Source: Halovenus halobia (GTDB lineage Archaea > Halobacteriota > Halobacteria > Halobacteriales > Haloarculaceae). From it: a DNA stretch of 64,000 bases. The position numbers were made by a program, and so were the translations under genes. The stretch lies in assembly GCF_051414135.1 (NCBI RefSeq), contig NZ_JBLKOA010000001.1, forward strand, positions 62,001 through 126,000, written 5' to 3'. This document shows, one piece after another, positions 42,511 to 51,848 of the stretch (its first letter is position 1; each line of letters begins with the position of its first letter). The notes under the pieces were generated by a model. It was not told where the DNA came from and did not search any database. It worked only from the letters and a program-made list of their open reading frames with translations.

Positions 42511-43322
42511 GCCTCGACGCTGCCTTCGCCGACGAACCAGCATTTGTGCCCTACATCGCTGCGGGCGACCCGAGCTACGAGGCCTCCATGGAATACGTCG
42601 AAGCACTTGCCCGCGGCGGCGCGGACGCAATCGAACTCGGCCTGCCCTTCTCGGAGCCAATCGCCGAGGGAACGACGATTCAGGAGGCGATTGTCCGCGC
42701 GCTCGACGGTGGAATGACGCCACAGCGCTATCTGGAGTTCGTCAGCGAGGTTGACGTGGACGTGCCGCTTGTTTGCATGACCTACTACAACCTCATCTAC
42801 CAGTACGGCGATAGCGACGGCCCGCGGTCGTTCGTCGAGGCCGCCGCTGACGCCGGCATCGAGGGCTTCGTCGTTCCGGACTTGCCCGCCGAGGAGGCAG
42901 AACCACTCCGGGACGCCTGTGACGAGTTCGGCCTTGATCTGGTGTTTATCGTTGCGCCGACGACGGAAGGCGAGCGACTGGAGACGATGAAAGCGCAGGT
43001 TTCGGGATACGTCTACGTGCAGGCTCGACTCGGAACGACCGGCGCGCGCGACGACGTCTCTGACCACACCGAGCGGTCGCTGGCCCGGATTGCAGACTGG
43101 GATGTGCCGAAAGCGGTCGGATTCGGAATCAAGACTGGCGAGCACGCAGAACGCATTGTCCGTGCCGGCGCAGACGGAATTATCGTCGGCTCAGCACTTG
43201 TCGATATCGTCGCTGAGGGCCACGAGAACGGCGATTCGACGGCCACAGTGGCCGACCGGCTGGAAGAGAAAGCCCACGAACTGAAGGAGGGTGCGCTGGC
43301 CGGCGCGGCCGTCGAACAGTAG
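42507..43322 (+). CDS. trpA: Tryptophan synthase alpha chain
   Basis: 271-residue TIM barrel that cleaves indole-3-glycerol phosphate to indole for TrpB. Catalytic Glu in AIELGLPFSEP and Asp in PDLPAEEAEP; ARLGTTGARDDV and GIKTGEHAE line the site. The GTG start overlaps the trpB stop by 4 bp, as usual for the alpha-beta complex. Confidence 0.96.
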   Translation: MSLDAAFADEPAFVPYIAAGDPSYEASMEYVEALARGGADAIELGLPFSEPIAEGTTIQEAIVRALDGGMTPQRYLEFVSEVDVDVPLVCMTYYNLIYQYGDSDGPRSFVEAAADAGIEGFVVPDLPAEEAEPLRDACDEFGLDLVFIVAPTTEGERLETMKAQVSGYVYVQARLGTTGARDDVSDHTERSLARIADWDVPKAVGFGIKTGEHAERIVRAGADGIIVGSALVDIVAEGHENGDSTATVADRLEEKAHELKEGALAGAAVEQ

Positions 43323-43354
43323 CCGATACCGGAACTAACATAATCACTTATGCC

Positions 43355-43363
43355 AGAAGGTGA
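43355..43363 (+). promoter_or_regulatory. Ribosome-binding site that sets the next start
   Basis: AGAAGGTGA matches the archaeal anti-Shine-Dalgarno well, and ATG 43368 follows with a 4-base gap after its end. An earlier in-frame ATG at 43350 lies upstream of the site, so 43368 is preferred for the following gene. Confidence 0.55.
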
Positions 43364-43367
43364 CACG

Positions 43368-44171
43368 ATGACCGCAGGGAAGTCCGCACGACTCGACCGC
43401 ATCGGGACAGGTGGGAACCACCTGATCGTCCCGATGGACCACGGAATCACACTCGGCGCAGTCACAGGACTGGCCGACATCGAATCAACAATTGACGCCG
43501 TCACGCGCGGCGGCGCGGACGCCGTGCTCACCCAGAAAGGCATTGCGCCACGGGTCCACGAGCACAAAAACGACGCCGGCTATATCGTCCATCTCAACGG
43601 TTCGACGACGATTGGCCCTGACGAGCGCGACAAGCGCAAGACGGGCACCGTCAAAGACGCAATTCGGGCTGGTGCCGACGCCGTCTCCTTGCATCTCAAC
43701 GTCGGCAGCCAGTACGAACCGGACCAGATCACCCAACTTGCCGAACTGACCAGCGAAGCCGAAGAGTACGGGCTGCCTGTGCTGGCGATGACCTACGCAC
43801 GCGGCCACGACGTGCGTGACCAGAGCAACCCAGAAGGATACGCCGAAGACCTTGCCCACGCGACCCGACTCGGCGAAGAACTCGGCGCGGATATCATCAA
43901 GACTGGCTACTCCGGCAACCCCGAAACCTTCCAGCGAGTCGTCGACTCGACGCGGCTGCCGGTCGTGATTGCTGGCGGCTCGAAGGGCACTGACCTCGAA
44001 ACGCTGTCGATGGTCCGCGGCGCGGTCGACGGTGGCGCTGCTGGCGTCTCGATGGGCCGGTCGATTTTCCAGCACGACCAGCCCGAAGGGATTACGGAAG
44101 CGATTGCCTCAGTCATCCACGACGGGGCTGACCCAGAAGAAGCCGCGCGCGCCGCCGGATTGAGCGAGTAA
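43368..44171 (+). CDS. 2-amino-3,7-dideoxy-D-threo-hept-6-ulosonate synthase
   Basis: 267 residues of the class I aldolase (FbaB/ADH synthase) family. It makes the first committed intermediate of the archaeal shikimate route from aspartate semialdehyde and a sugar phosphate, feeding tryptophan made by the upstream genes. VPMDHGITLG, the candidate Schiff-base Lys in IIKTGYSGN, and IAGGSKG are family marks. A fructose-bisphosphate aldolase function is possible, but the trp context favours the shikimate role. The partner dehydroquinate synthase II gene is not adjacent. Confidence 0.88.
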   Translation: MTAGKSARLDRIGTGGNHLIVPMDHGITLGAVTGLADIESTIDAVTRGGADAVLTQKGIAPRVHEHKNDAGYIVHLNGSTTIGPDERDKRKTGTVKDAIRAGADAVSLHLNVGSQYEPDQITQLAELTSEAEEYGLPVLAMTYARGHDVRDQSNPEGYAEDLAHATRLGEELGADIIKTGYSGNPETFQRVVDSTRLPVVIAGGSKGTDLETLSMVRGAVDGGAAGVSMGRSIFQHDQPEGITEAIASVIHDGADPEEAARAAGLSE

Positions 44172-44924
44172 TTATTCGTCGCCGCCTGCGGGCGGTGCAG
44201 TCGTCGGCGCGCCTGTCGACGTGCGCTCGACGGACGCTGTCGTTACTTCGTATATCTGTTTTCCCGACACGACCAGCCCGGCGATTCCGAGCGTAAAGAC
44301 GAGGTCAGTGTAACTCGCGCCAAGTTGACCGACGAACAGATTCGTCAGGTCGAGTGACTGCTCGGAGATTGCAGACTGGAGAATCAACGCGCCCCAGCAC
44401 AGCACGAAGAGATTCCGGAGTTTCACGTAGAGCAACCGCCGCTTCCCGCCGACCGTCTTCGCTTCCCGCGTGATTGGTCCGATGAGGAAGTACGCGCCGC
44501 TGAGATAGGCTCCGACTGTTGCAAGCGTCAACACCGATTCGAGCGCACTGTTGTCTGGGAGCCACGACGCCAGCGCGAACCACGGCGTCAGCAGGAGAAT
44601 CCCGGTCATCACGAGAAATCGTCGCCGTGAGAGCGAGAGAACTTCTCTGACGATTAGACTCGACGCAACGAGTACGACTGAGTATCCGATGTGGCGGACG
44701 ACGGACTGCTCACGGCCGCCAGTCGTGACCGTCAACCACTCCATTCCCATGAAGACGTAGGCAACAGCCATCGCCGCCGCCGGCACGGCACCAAGCGCAA
44801 CCATCCGCCGCGTCGTGCCAGACTCTCGAAGCGCGAGCAGCCCAAAGATTGCTGCCCCGCCGGCTAGCAGCGCTGCAGTCCCGAAATAGATTACTGCCGC
44901 GGAGACGACCATCCCGTCGGCCAT
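44172..44924 (-). CDS. Type-1 opsin homologue lacking the retinal-binding lysine
   Basis: 250 residues with seven predicted helices. Helix C reads VVRHIGYSV, where Arg77 matches bacteriorhodopsin Arg82 but the counter-ion position Asp85 is Gly80; helix F keeps KLRNLFVLCWGAL with Trp177 at the Trp182 position. In helix G (TDLVFTLGIAGLVVSGK) the Asp212 and Lys216 positions align with Gly213 and Leu217. The only helix-G lysine, Lys222, falls too far toward the cytoplasm to be the Schiff base. So retinal attachment is not expected. Start overlaps the transducer stop by one base, as in htr-sop pairs. A non-light sensory receptor is inferred. Confidence 0.85.
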   Translation of the reverse strand: MADGMVVSAAVIYFGTAALLAGGAAIFGLLALRESGTTRRMVALGAVPAAAMAVAYVFMGMEWLTVTTGGREQSVVRHIGYSVVLVASSLIVREVLSLSRRRFLVMTGILLLTPWFALASWLPDNSALESVLTLATVGAYLSGAYFLIGPITREAKTVGGKRRLLYVKLRNLFVLCWGALILQSAISEQSLDLTNLFVGQLGASYTDLVFTLGIAGLVVSGKQIYEVTTASVERTSTGAPTTAPPAGGDE

Positions 44925-46525
44925 CAGTCGCTCACCTCGGCGTGTTCGACAGGCTCGGAGTCCACGTCGAACGAAGCCATAATCGACCGGAGTTCGCGAG
45001 CCTCCTCGTCGAGTCCCTGTGCAGTCTGTGAGACCGTTTCCGTCGAGGCGGTCATCTCCTCGGCAGTCGCGGAGACTTTCGTCGCCGCTTCGTTGGTCTG
45101 CTCGGAAATCTCCGCGACGGAATCGACGATCTGAGAGAGTTGTTGTGCGCTGTTGGCCTGCTCGTCCGAGGTCTGCGTGATCTGCTGGATACTCGTGTCG
45201 ACATCGTTGATGTCGCTGGCAATCGAGTCCAGTTTGCCCTCGACTTCCTTGATATCTGTCGCCGTGACGCGCACTGACTCGTCGACAGCCTCGATGCCGT
45301 CGGCGGTCTCTTCGGCCCGCGATCTGACGGTCTGCAGCGTTGCCTCGATATCCTCGACGGCTTCCATCGCCTCACCAGCCAGCGTCTTGACCTGGTCGGC
45401 AACGACTGCGAACCCGTCGCCGTCGGCGCTGGCGCGTGCCGCTTCGATGTTGGCGTTCAGCGCGAGCATGTTGATCTGGTCGGCGATATCGTCGATTGTT
45501 GCGATGACCTCCTCAATCTGGTCGGCCTGTTCGACCAACTCCTCGACCGTCTGGACGACTGATTCGGTCTGCTCGACCGTTTCGTCCATCCGCGTTGCGG
45601 TCTCGTTGGCGGCGTTGCGGCCCTCGTTCGCCAGCGACGCGACGGCGTCAGACTGGCTGGCGATTTCGCTCGTCGTCGAGGCGACTTCCTGGGTTGTCGC
45701 CGACAGCTGGTTCACCTGGTCGGCTGCGTTTTTCAACTCGGCAGTCTGTGTCTCGGCCCCGTCAGCAATCTGCTGGATCGAATTGGCTACGTCGTTGCTT
45801 CCGCGCTTGATTTCCTGGCTCGAATTCCCAAGCTCTCGCGATTGCTCGTCGACTGTCGAGGCGACGTCTTGGGCGCGAGCGACTGCCGCACCGAGTTCCA
45901 CGAGCATCTCGTTGAACGACTCAGCGATGGCCCGAATCGCGTCGTCGTCGGTCTCGACATCGAGTCGCTGGTTGAGGTCACCAGCCGCGGCCGCCTCCAT
46001 GGCCTCGGAGAATCGTTCAGCGATAGCCAGCAGTTGCTCGTTCTGGTTCTGTGCTTCCTGCTGGAGGCGCTCGGCCTCCTGTTTGGCTTGCTCGGCACGC
46101 TCTCGCTCGTCTTCGATCTCTGAGCGAGTCTCTTCCAGGTCGGTGACCATCGTCTCCAGTGAGTCGCGCATCGTTCCGATGCTGTCGTAGAGGTCGGCAA
46201 TTTCGTCAGACCGGCTGGTCTCGACTTCGGTGTCGAACTCTCCAGCCCCGATCGCCTCGGCGCGCTCGCTCAGTCGACGCAACGACAGGGCAACATTGCC
46301 GCCGAGCACGATTCCAACCAGTCCGAGGTTCAACAACAACAGCACCATCAACCCCGAAATTGCGGCGATTCCGCGCTGGGGGGCGGTCTCTGTCGGACCG
46401 GTGGTCACGTGGGCGCCGAAAATTGCCGCAATAACCAGTGTCAGCAGGAAGATTCCTGCGAGCGAAGTTGCGATTTTCAAACTGTACTGCGTTCGAACGC
46501 GGTCGATGACTGATGGAAATTGCAT
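44924..46525 (-). CDS. Methyl-accepting transducer paired with the opsin (Htr-like)
   Basis: 533 residues from ATG 46525. TM1 (about 18-37), an extracellular loop of only about 15 residues, TM2 (about 53-75), HAMP domains near 76-130 and 165-215, then the signalling helix with the hairpin tip DIADQINMLALNANIEAARA (near 345-364). It has no ligand-binding domain of its own; the sequence looks like HtrII-type transducers that take their signal from a bound opsin. TGATG overlap with the following opsin gene. The stimulus must come from that partner, by inference. Confidence 0.88.
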   Translation of the reverse strand: MQFPSVIDRVRTQYSLKIATSLAGIFLLTLVIAAIFGAHVTTGPTETAPQRGIAAISGLMVLLLLNLGLVGIVLGGNVALSLRRLSERAEAIGAGEFDTEVETSRSDEIADLYDSIGTMRDSLETMVTDLEETRSEIEDERERAEQAKQEAERLQQEAQNQNEQLLAIAERFSEAMEAAAAGDLNQRLDVETDDDAIRAIAESFNEMLVELGAAVARAQDVASTVDEQSRELGNSSQEIKRGSNDVANSIQQIADGAETQTAELKNAADQVNQLSATTQEVASTTSEIASQSDAVASLANEGRNAANETATRMDETVEQTESVVQTVEELVEQADQIEEVIATIDDIADQINMLALNANIEAARASADGDGFAVVADQVKTLAGEAMEAVEDIEATLQTVRSRAEETADGIEAVDESVRVTATDIKEVEGKLDSIASDINDVDTSIQQITQTSDEQANSAQQLSQIVDSVAEISEQTNEAATKVSATAEEMTASTETVSQTAQGLDEEARELRSIMASFDVDSEPVEHAEVSD

Positions 46526-46830
46526 TTGTGGACACCTACTTGCCGACCGCCCCCTGTCGCGGCCGGCAGCGTTAGCCGTTATCTTCAGCAATGCTGTACA
46601 GTTTAAAAATGGTTATGCGGCAGTATCGAATGTGAAACTCGGAGCGACAGGGAGCCGATAGTGTACGGGAGTACAAATAGCCCGACCACCGGGACCGGTT
46701 CAGACGTCGCCAGAAATTCCCAATTCGTTCACTGTGGAGGCCGCTAACGGACAGTTCGGCAGGTCGTTGCGGAATCCTTTTGCCCGCGCTGGCACATTCA
46801 CACGCCAAGGATGGTCGGGATTACGCAGCC
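46526..46830. other. Divergent promoter region of the transducer and pccB
   Basis: No gene seen in these 305 bp. For the transducer, the minus-strand CATTTTTAAACTG near 46601-46613 is a plausible TATA box. On the plus side there is a T-rich TCCTTTTGCC near 46772-46783, a weak promoter candidate for pccB. The open frame here from 46780 is only the in-frame extension of pccB. Confidence 0.5.
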
Positions 46831-48381
46831 ATGACGATGGAAGACCGCATCAACGAACTCCGGGAGAAACGGGAGGCGGCGCGCAAAGGCGGCGGCGAGG
46901 ACCGCATCGAGGCCCAACACGACAAGGGGAAACTCACCGCCCGCGAGCGCATCGATTACTTTCTCGACGACGGGACGTTCACCGAATTTGACCAGTTCCG
47001 GACCCACCGGACCCACACCTTCGATATGCAGGAGAAGAGCTACCCCGGCGACGGGGTGGTGACGGGCTACGGTGATGTCAACGGTCGTACCGTGTTTGTC
47101 TTCGCACACGATTTCACCGTCCTCGGTGGCTCGCTGGGCGAAGTCTTCGCCGAGAAAGTCACGAAAGTGATGGACAAGGCTATGGAGACCGGCGCACCGG
47201 TGATTGGACTGAACGACTCCGCAGGCGCGCGCATTCAGGAGGGGATCGACTCGCTGGCCGGCTACGCCGAGATTTTCCACCGCAACCAGCAGGCAAGCGG
47301 CTATATTCCACAGATATCGGCGATTATGGGGCCGTGTGCCGGCGGCGCTGTCTACTCCCCGGCGATTACGGACTTCATCATGATGGTCGAGGACACCAGC
47401 CACATGTTCATCACCGGGCCGGATGTCATCGAGACGGTCACGGGCGAACAGGTTGGCTTCGACGAACTCGGCGGGGCAAACACCCACGCCTCCGAGTCCG
47501 GCGTCGCGCAATTCACCGCCGCCGACGAGAAGGAGGCTCTCGACGATATTCGGTACCTCCTCTCGTATCTGCCACAGAACAACCTCGAAGACCCGCCGCG
47601 GCTGGAGCCCTGGGACGACCCGGAGCGCGAAGACGAGGACCTTCGGGAGATCGTGCCCGACCAGCCACGGAAACCGTACGACATCGTCGACGTTATCGAC
47701 AGCATCGCCGACGAGGGCTCGTTTTTCGAGGTAGCGGATTCGTTCGCTCGAAACATCGTGACCGGCTTTGGCCGACTCGACGGTCACTCGGTTGGCATCG
47801 TTGCCAACCAACCTCGCGTCAACGCGGGCACGCTCGATATCAAGTCATCTCGGAAAGCAGCCCGCTTCGTCCGGTTCTGTGACGCCTTCAACATTCCAAT
47901 TCTCACCTTTGTCGACGTGCCCGGGTTCATGCCCGGCACCGACCAGGAACACAACGGGATCATCGTCCACGGCGCGAAACTACTGTATGCCTACTCAGAG
48001 GCGACAGTGCCGCTGATGACCGTCATCACGCGGAAAGCCTACGGCGGCGCATACGACGTGATGGCCTCGAAGCACATCGGCGCAGATGTCAACTATGCGT
48101 GGCCGACGGCTGAAGTCGCCGTTATGGGTCCGAAAGGCGCGGTTAACGTACTCTACAGCGACGAACTCGAAGCCGCCGACGACCCCGACGCTCGCCGGCA
48201 GGAACTCATCGACGAGTACCGCGACCAGTTCGCGAACCCCTACAGTGCGGCCGACCGTGGCTTCGTCGACGCGGTAATCGAACCCGAGAAGACCCGGCCG
48301 CAGTTGATTAGCGACCTGGAGATGCTGCGCTCGAAGCGCAAGTCACAACCGGAGAAGAAACACGGGAATATCCCACTTTGA
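46831..48381 (+). CDS. pccB: Acyl-CoA (propionyl/methylmalonyl) carboxylase carboxyltransferase subunit
   Basis: 516 residues from ATG 46831. Two crotonase-like halves with the acyl-CoA and biotin-binding glycine pairs (GGSLGEVFAEKV, GPCAGGAVYSPAITDF; GAYDVMASKHIGADV). Works with PccA and the small PccX in carboxylating propionyl-CoA or acetyl-CoA, linked to methylmalonyl-CoA metabolism in haloarchaea. An in-frame ATG six bases on is also possible; the frame further upstream is not family-like. Confidence 0.92.
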   Translation: MTMEDRINELREKREAARKGGGEDRIEAQHDKGKLTARERIDYFLDDGTFTEFDQFRTHRTHTFDMQEKSYPGDGVVTGYGDVNGRTVFVFAHDFTVLGGSLGEVFAEKVTKVMDKAMETGAPVIGLNDSAGARIQEGIDSLAGYAEIFHRNQQASGYIPQISAIMGPCAGGAVYSPAITDFIMMVEDTSHMFITGPDVIETVTGEQVGFDELGGANTHASESGVAQFTAADEKEALDDIRYLLSYLPQNNLEDPPRLEPWDDPEREDEDLREIVPDQPRKPYDIVDVIDSIADEGSFFEVADSFARNIVTGFGRLDGHSVGIVANQPRVNAGTLDIKSSRKAARFVRFCDAFNIPILTFVDVPGFMPGTDQEHNGIIVHGAKLLYAYSEATVPLMTVITRKAYGGAYDVMASKHIGADVNYAWPTAEVAVMGPKGAVNVLYSDELEAADDPDARRQELIDEYRDQFANPYSAADRGFVDAVIEPEKTRPQLISDLEMLRSKRKSQPEKKHGNIPL

Positions 48382-48397
48382 TAAAGGGGGACTGAGT

Positions 48398-48694
48398 ATG
48401 AGTGAGCAGATGTCATCGGTAGAACTCGAGGGGCGACGACTACAACTGCCGGCGGACGCGAGTCCGACGGAAGCTGCGGCCATCTCGGCGGCGATGGGGG
48501 CCCACATCAGGGATCAACAGGTAGCCGCCGCGGCGGCCGCTGACGCTGGCAGGGAGACGGACGCTGACGACTGGGACGGCGAGCGGTTCGCCTTCGCCGG
48601 TCGTCTCGAAGCGGTGGGACTCGAGGCCGGGCGCGTTCCCCGGTCCGTTCCGACTGACCGCTGGAGTGCAGCGGGCCGAACTGACAGATACTAA
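48398..48694 (+). CDS. pccX: Small acyl-CoA carboxylase subunit PccX
   Basis: 98 residues. Between pccB and pccA lies a short acidic protein (MSEQMSSVELEGRRLQLPAD, then Ala-rich and WDGERFAFAGRLEAVG). In Haloferax mediterranei a third small subunit PccX occupies this position and is needed for full activity. Resembles actinobacterial epsilon subunits in its role, not closely in sequence. Three bases separate it from pccA. Confidence 0.75.
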   Translation: MSEQMSSVELEGRRLQLPADASPTEAAAISAAMGAHIRDQQVAAAAAADAGRETDADDWDGERFAFAGRLEAVGLEAGRVPRSVPTDRWSAAGRTDRY

Positions 48695-48697
48695 GCT

Positions 48698-50554
48698 ATG
48701 ACAGAAGATACATTCAACAAGGTACTGGTCGCGAACCGTGGCGAAATCGCGGTTCGGGTCATGCGTGCGTGTGAAGACCTCGGAATCGACACCGTCGCAG
48801 TCTACAGCGAGGCGGACAAACACGGCGGCCACGTTCGGTATGCCGACGAAGCGTACAACGTTGGCCCGGCGCGGGCGGCCGATTCCTATCTCGACCACGA
48901 CGCGATTATCGACGCTGCCCAGCGCGCCGGCGCGGACGCCATCCACCCCGGCTACGGGTTTCTGGCAGAGAACGCCGTCTTCGCGGGGAAGGTCCAAGAC
49001 ACCGAGGGAATCACTTGGGTCGGACCGTCCAGCGAGGGGATGGAACAACTCGGCGAAAAGACCAAAGCCCGGACGATCATGAGCGATGCGGGCGTCCCGA
49101 TTGTTCCCGGGACGACTGACCCCGTCACTGACCCGGAAGAGGTCAAAGAGTTCGGCGACGAGTACGGCTATCCGGTCGCAATCAAAGCCGAGGGTGGCGG
49201 TGGTGGCCGCGGGATGACCGTCGTCCGCGGCCCAGACGAGGTCGAGGACAAACTCGACACCGCAAAACGAGAGGGCGAAGCCTACTTCGACAACGATTCG
49301 GTCTATCTGGAGCGCTACCTCGAAAATCCGCGCCACGTCGAGGTTCAGATCGTCGCGGACCACCACGGCAACGTGCGCCATCTCGGCGAACGGGACTGTT
49401 CGCTCCAGCGACGTCACCAGAAGGTCATCGAGGAAGGTCCCTCGCCTGCGCTCTCGGACGAACTCCGTGAGCAAATCGGCGAGGCTGCCCGTCAGGGCGT
49501 CCGCGACGCGGACTACGTTAATGCCGGCACCGTCGAGTTCCTCGTCGAAGAGGACACGGACCGCGACCCCGACGACCTGCTCGGCCCCGACACGGACTTC
49601 TACTTCCTCGAAGTCAACACCCGAATTCAGGTCGAACACTGCGTCACCGAGGAGATTACGGGCATCGATATCGTCAAGTGGCAACTCCGCATCGCCCAGG
49701 GCGAGGAACTCTCGTTCTCGCAGGACGACGTCGACATCGAGGGCCACGCCTTCGAGTTCCGGATCAACGCCGAGAACGCCGCCAACGAGTTCGCGCCAGC
49801 GACCGGCGGGAGCCTCGAGACGTACGACCCGCCCGGCGGCATCGGCGTTCGGATGGACGACGCGCTCCGACAGGGCGATGACCTGGTCACGGACTACGAC
49901 TCGATGGTTGCCAAACTCATCGTCAGCGGCGAGGACCGCACCGAGTCGATTGCCCGTGCCAAACGTGCCCTCGCCGAATACGAAATCGATGGTATCGTGA
50001 CCATCATCCCGTTCCATCGGATGATGCTCGACGACGAGCGATTCGTCGACGGGATGCACACGACGAAATACCTCGACGAGCACATGGACCGCTCGCGCAT
50101 CGAGGAGGCCCAGGAGAAGTGGGGCACCGAAACCTCGGCGGGCGAAGACGAGGAGGTGACCCAGCGCGAGTTCACCGTCGAAGTCGACGGCAAGCGATTT
50201 GAGGTCGAACTCGAAGAACGCGGCGCGCCGCCGATTCAGGCCCCTAGCGGCTCGGGTGGCGGCAGTGGCGGCGGCTCACAGGCTCCCGACCGTGCAGGTC
50301 CGAGTGACGATGACTCCGGCTCTGCAAGCGTCAGCGCTGAGGGCGAGACGGTCTCTGCCGAGATGCAGGGCACAATTCTCGAAGTCAACGTCGCGGAGGG
50401 TGACGAGGTTGGCGCGGGCGACGTGCTCTGTGTGCTCGAAGCGATGAAGATGGAAAACGACATCGTCGCCGAGTACGGCGGCACCGTCGCCGAAGTGGCG
50501 ATTAGCGAAGGACAGAGCGTCGACATGGGCGACCCGATGTTCGTCATCGAGTAG
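48698..50554 (+). CDS. pccA: Biotin carboxylase / biotin carboxyl-carrier protein
   Basis: 618 residues. Biotin carboxylase over about 1-450 (VLVANRGEIAVRVMRAC; the ATP-grasp loop EGGGGGRGM at about residues 164-172), a variable hinge with a Gly/Ser linker near 517-525, and a BCCP domain whose EAMKMEND places biotinyl Lys at about 584. Third gene of pccB-pccX-pccA. Birch-type biotin ligase not seen nearby. Confidence 0.93.
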   Translation: MTEDTFNKVLVANRGEIAVRVMRACEDLGIDTVAVYSEADKHGGHVRYADEAYNVGPARAADSYLDHDAIIDAAQRAGADAIHPGYGFLAENAVFAGKVQDTEGITWVGPSSEGMEQLGEKTKARTIMSDAGVPIVPGTTDPVTDPEEVKEFGDEYGYPVAIKAEGGGGGRGMTVVRGPDEVEDKLDTAKREGEAYFDNDSVYLERYLENPRHVEVQIVADHHGNVRHLGERDCSLQRRHQKVIEEGPSPALSDELREQIGEAARQGVRDADYVNAGTVEFLVEEDTDRDPDDLLGPDTDFYFLEVNTRIQVEHCVTEEITGIDIVKWQLRIAQGEELSFSQDDVDIEGHAFEFRINAENAANEFAPATGGSLETYDPPGGIGVRMDDALRQGDDLVTDYDSMVAKLIVSGEDRTESIARAKRALAEYEIDGIVTIIPFHRMMLDDERFVDGMHTTKYLDEHMDRSRIEEAQEKWGTETSAGEDEEVTQREFTVEVDGKRFEVELEERGAPPIQAPSGSGGGSGGGSQAPDRAGPSDDDSGSASVSAEGETVSAEMQGTILEVNVAEGDEVGAGDVLCVLEAMKMENDIVAEYGGTVAEVAISEGQSVDMGDPMFVIE

Positions 50555-50600
50555 CCGGCAACGCCGGTACTGTTAATCCCCGTCGGGCCGACGAGACAAT

Positions 50601-51806
50601 ATGGCATTCGCACGGCACGAGTCGGGGGTCCGGGCTGAACTTGCGGCCCTGCTCTCGCAAGTTCATCCTGTCTTTATGCTGCCGCCGCTGGCGGCCTCGT
50701 GGTTCGGCGCTGTTATCGCCGGCGACGTGGCGATGGCTGTCGGCGCAGTCCACATGGCGGCGATGTTTTTCGCCGTCTACACCGCTCACGTCAAAGATGG
50801 CTACATCGACTTTTACGGCCGCGGCGAGGACGACGACCACCCCCTGACCGAATGGGGCTGTCGAACCGCCTTGCTCGGTGCCGGCCTCGGCTTCGCAGCC
50901 TGCACGCTCGCGCTTGGCATTTTCGTTGGCCCGGCCGCGGCCGCAATCACGATTCCGACGTGGTTTATCGGCTACCTGCACGCCCCCCAACTCGATACCA
51001 ATCCTGTGACGACGACGCTCGGTTACCCAACCGGGATCGCGCTGTCGATTCTCGGCGGCTACCTCGTCCAGACCGGCACGCTCAGCGCTGAGGTCATCGG
51101 CTTCGCTGCGGTCTTTCTCGTGACGCTCGCTGGCGTGAAGATTATCGACGACGAGCAGGATTACGACTACGACCGCTCCATCGACAAACGAACCGTGTCG
51201 GTGCTGCTCGGTCCCTCGCCAGCCCGAAGCCTCGCGGTGGGGCTGCTGTCGCTTGGACTGCTCGGCGTCCTCTGGGGCACGCTCGGCGGCCTCTTTCCGC
51301 CAGCAGCACCCGTCGCGGCGCTTGCCTTTGGCTCAATCGTCATCGTCGCCCGCCGCGCCCGGCCGACAATTGCGACGATGCTGCTCATCCGCGGTGCGTA
51401 CGTCTTTCTCGCCTTCCTGCTCGTGGCTGTCTGGTTCCGGCCGCTGTCGGGGACTGCCCTGCCCGATATCACCATCCTCGGTCCGTACACCTACCTGGCG
51501 ACGGAGGTCGTCTTCGGCGCAGCCGCGCTTGCCCTGTTGACCTACGCTAATGCACTGCGCTCCGCGCTGCGAACAATTGTCGCGGTCTACCCGATTGCGT
51601 ACATCTGGGACTGGTACACGCTGGAGGTTGGCGTCTTCGAGATTACGATGCGCACCGGGTACGACCTGTTTGGCATCCCAATCGAGGAGCACATTTTCAT
51701 GTTCGTCGTCCCCGGGCTGGTGCTCGGTATCCACGAGATGATGGGTGTGCTCGCCGACTCAGCGTCGGCAACCGACACCGCTGGCCAGCCCGCAGATGAC
51801 GACTGA
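50601..51806 (+). CDS. UbiA-type prenyltransferase fused to a lycopene-cyclase half-domain
   Basis: 401 residues, highly hydrophobic. Residues about 1-290 form a UbiA barrel; the second Asp motif IIDDEQDYDYDRSIDKRT (181-198) is clear, the first (HVKDGYIDFYGRGEDDD) is unusual. From about 297 it matches one half of CrtYcd/lycopene-cyclase domains (ANALRSALRTIV, YIWDWYTLEVGVFEITMRTG, and GIPIEEHIFMF with Glu362-Glu363). A whole archaeal lycopene cyclase has two such halves. It stands away from the crt cluster. An isoprenoid-modifying enzyme is likely, product unknown. Confidence 0.8.
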   Translation: MAFARHESGVRAELAALLSQVHPVFMLPPLAASWFGAVIAGDVAMAVGAVHMAAMFFAVYTAHVKDGYIDFYGRGEDDDHPLTEWGCRTALLGAGLGFAACTLALGIFVGPAAAAITIPTWFIGYLHAPQLDTNPVTTTLGYPTGIALSILGGYLVQTGTLSAEVIGFAAVFLVTLAGVKIIDDEQDYDYDRSIDKRTVSVLLGPSPARSLAVGLLSLGLLGVLWGTLGGLFPPAAPVAALAFGSIVIVARRARPTIATMLLIRGAYVFLAFLLVAVWFRPLSGTALPDITILGPYTYLATEVVFGAAALALLTYANALRSALRTIVAVYPIAYIWDWYTLEVGVFEITMRTGYDLFGIPIEEHIFMFVVPGLVLGIHEMMGVLADSASATDTAGQPADDD

Positions 51807-51848
51807 CTCGGAGCGAAACACAGAGGGGCTTCGACACCAACTGCAGCT

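Noticed and set aside
44172..44924. Active proton pump or photosensory rhodopsin
   Set aside because: Asp85, Asp96, Asp212 and Lys216 positions are all substituted, so neither pumping nor retinal binding is expected.
48440..50083. 547-codon minus-strand frame opposite pccA
   Set aside because: Antisense shadow of the biotin carboxylase coding sequence.
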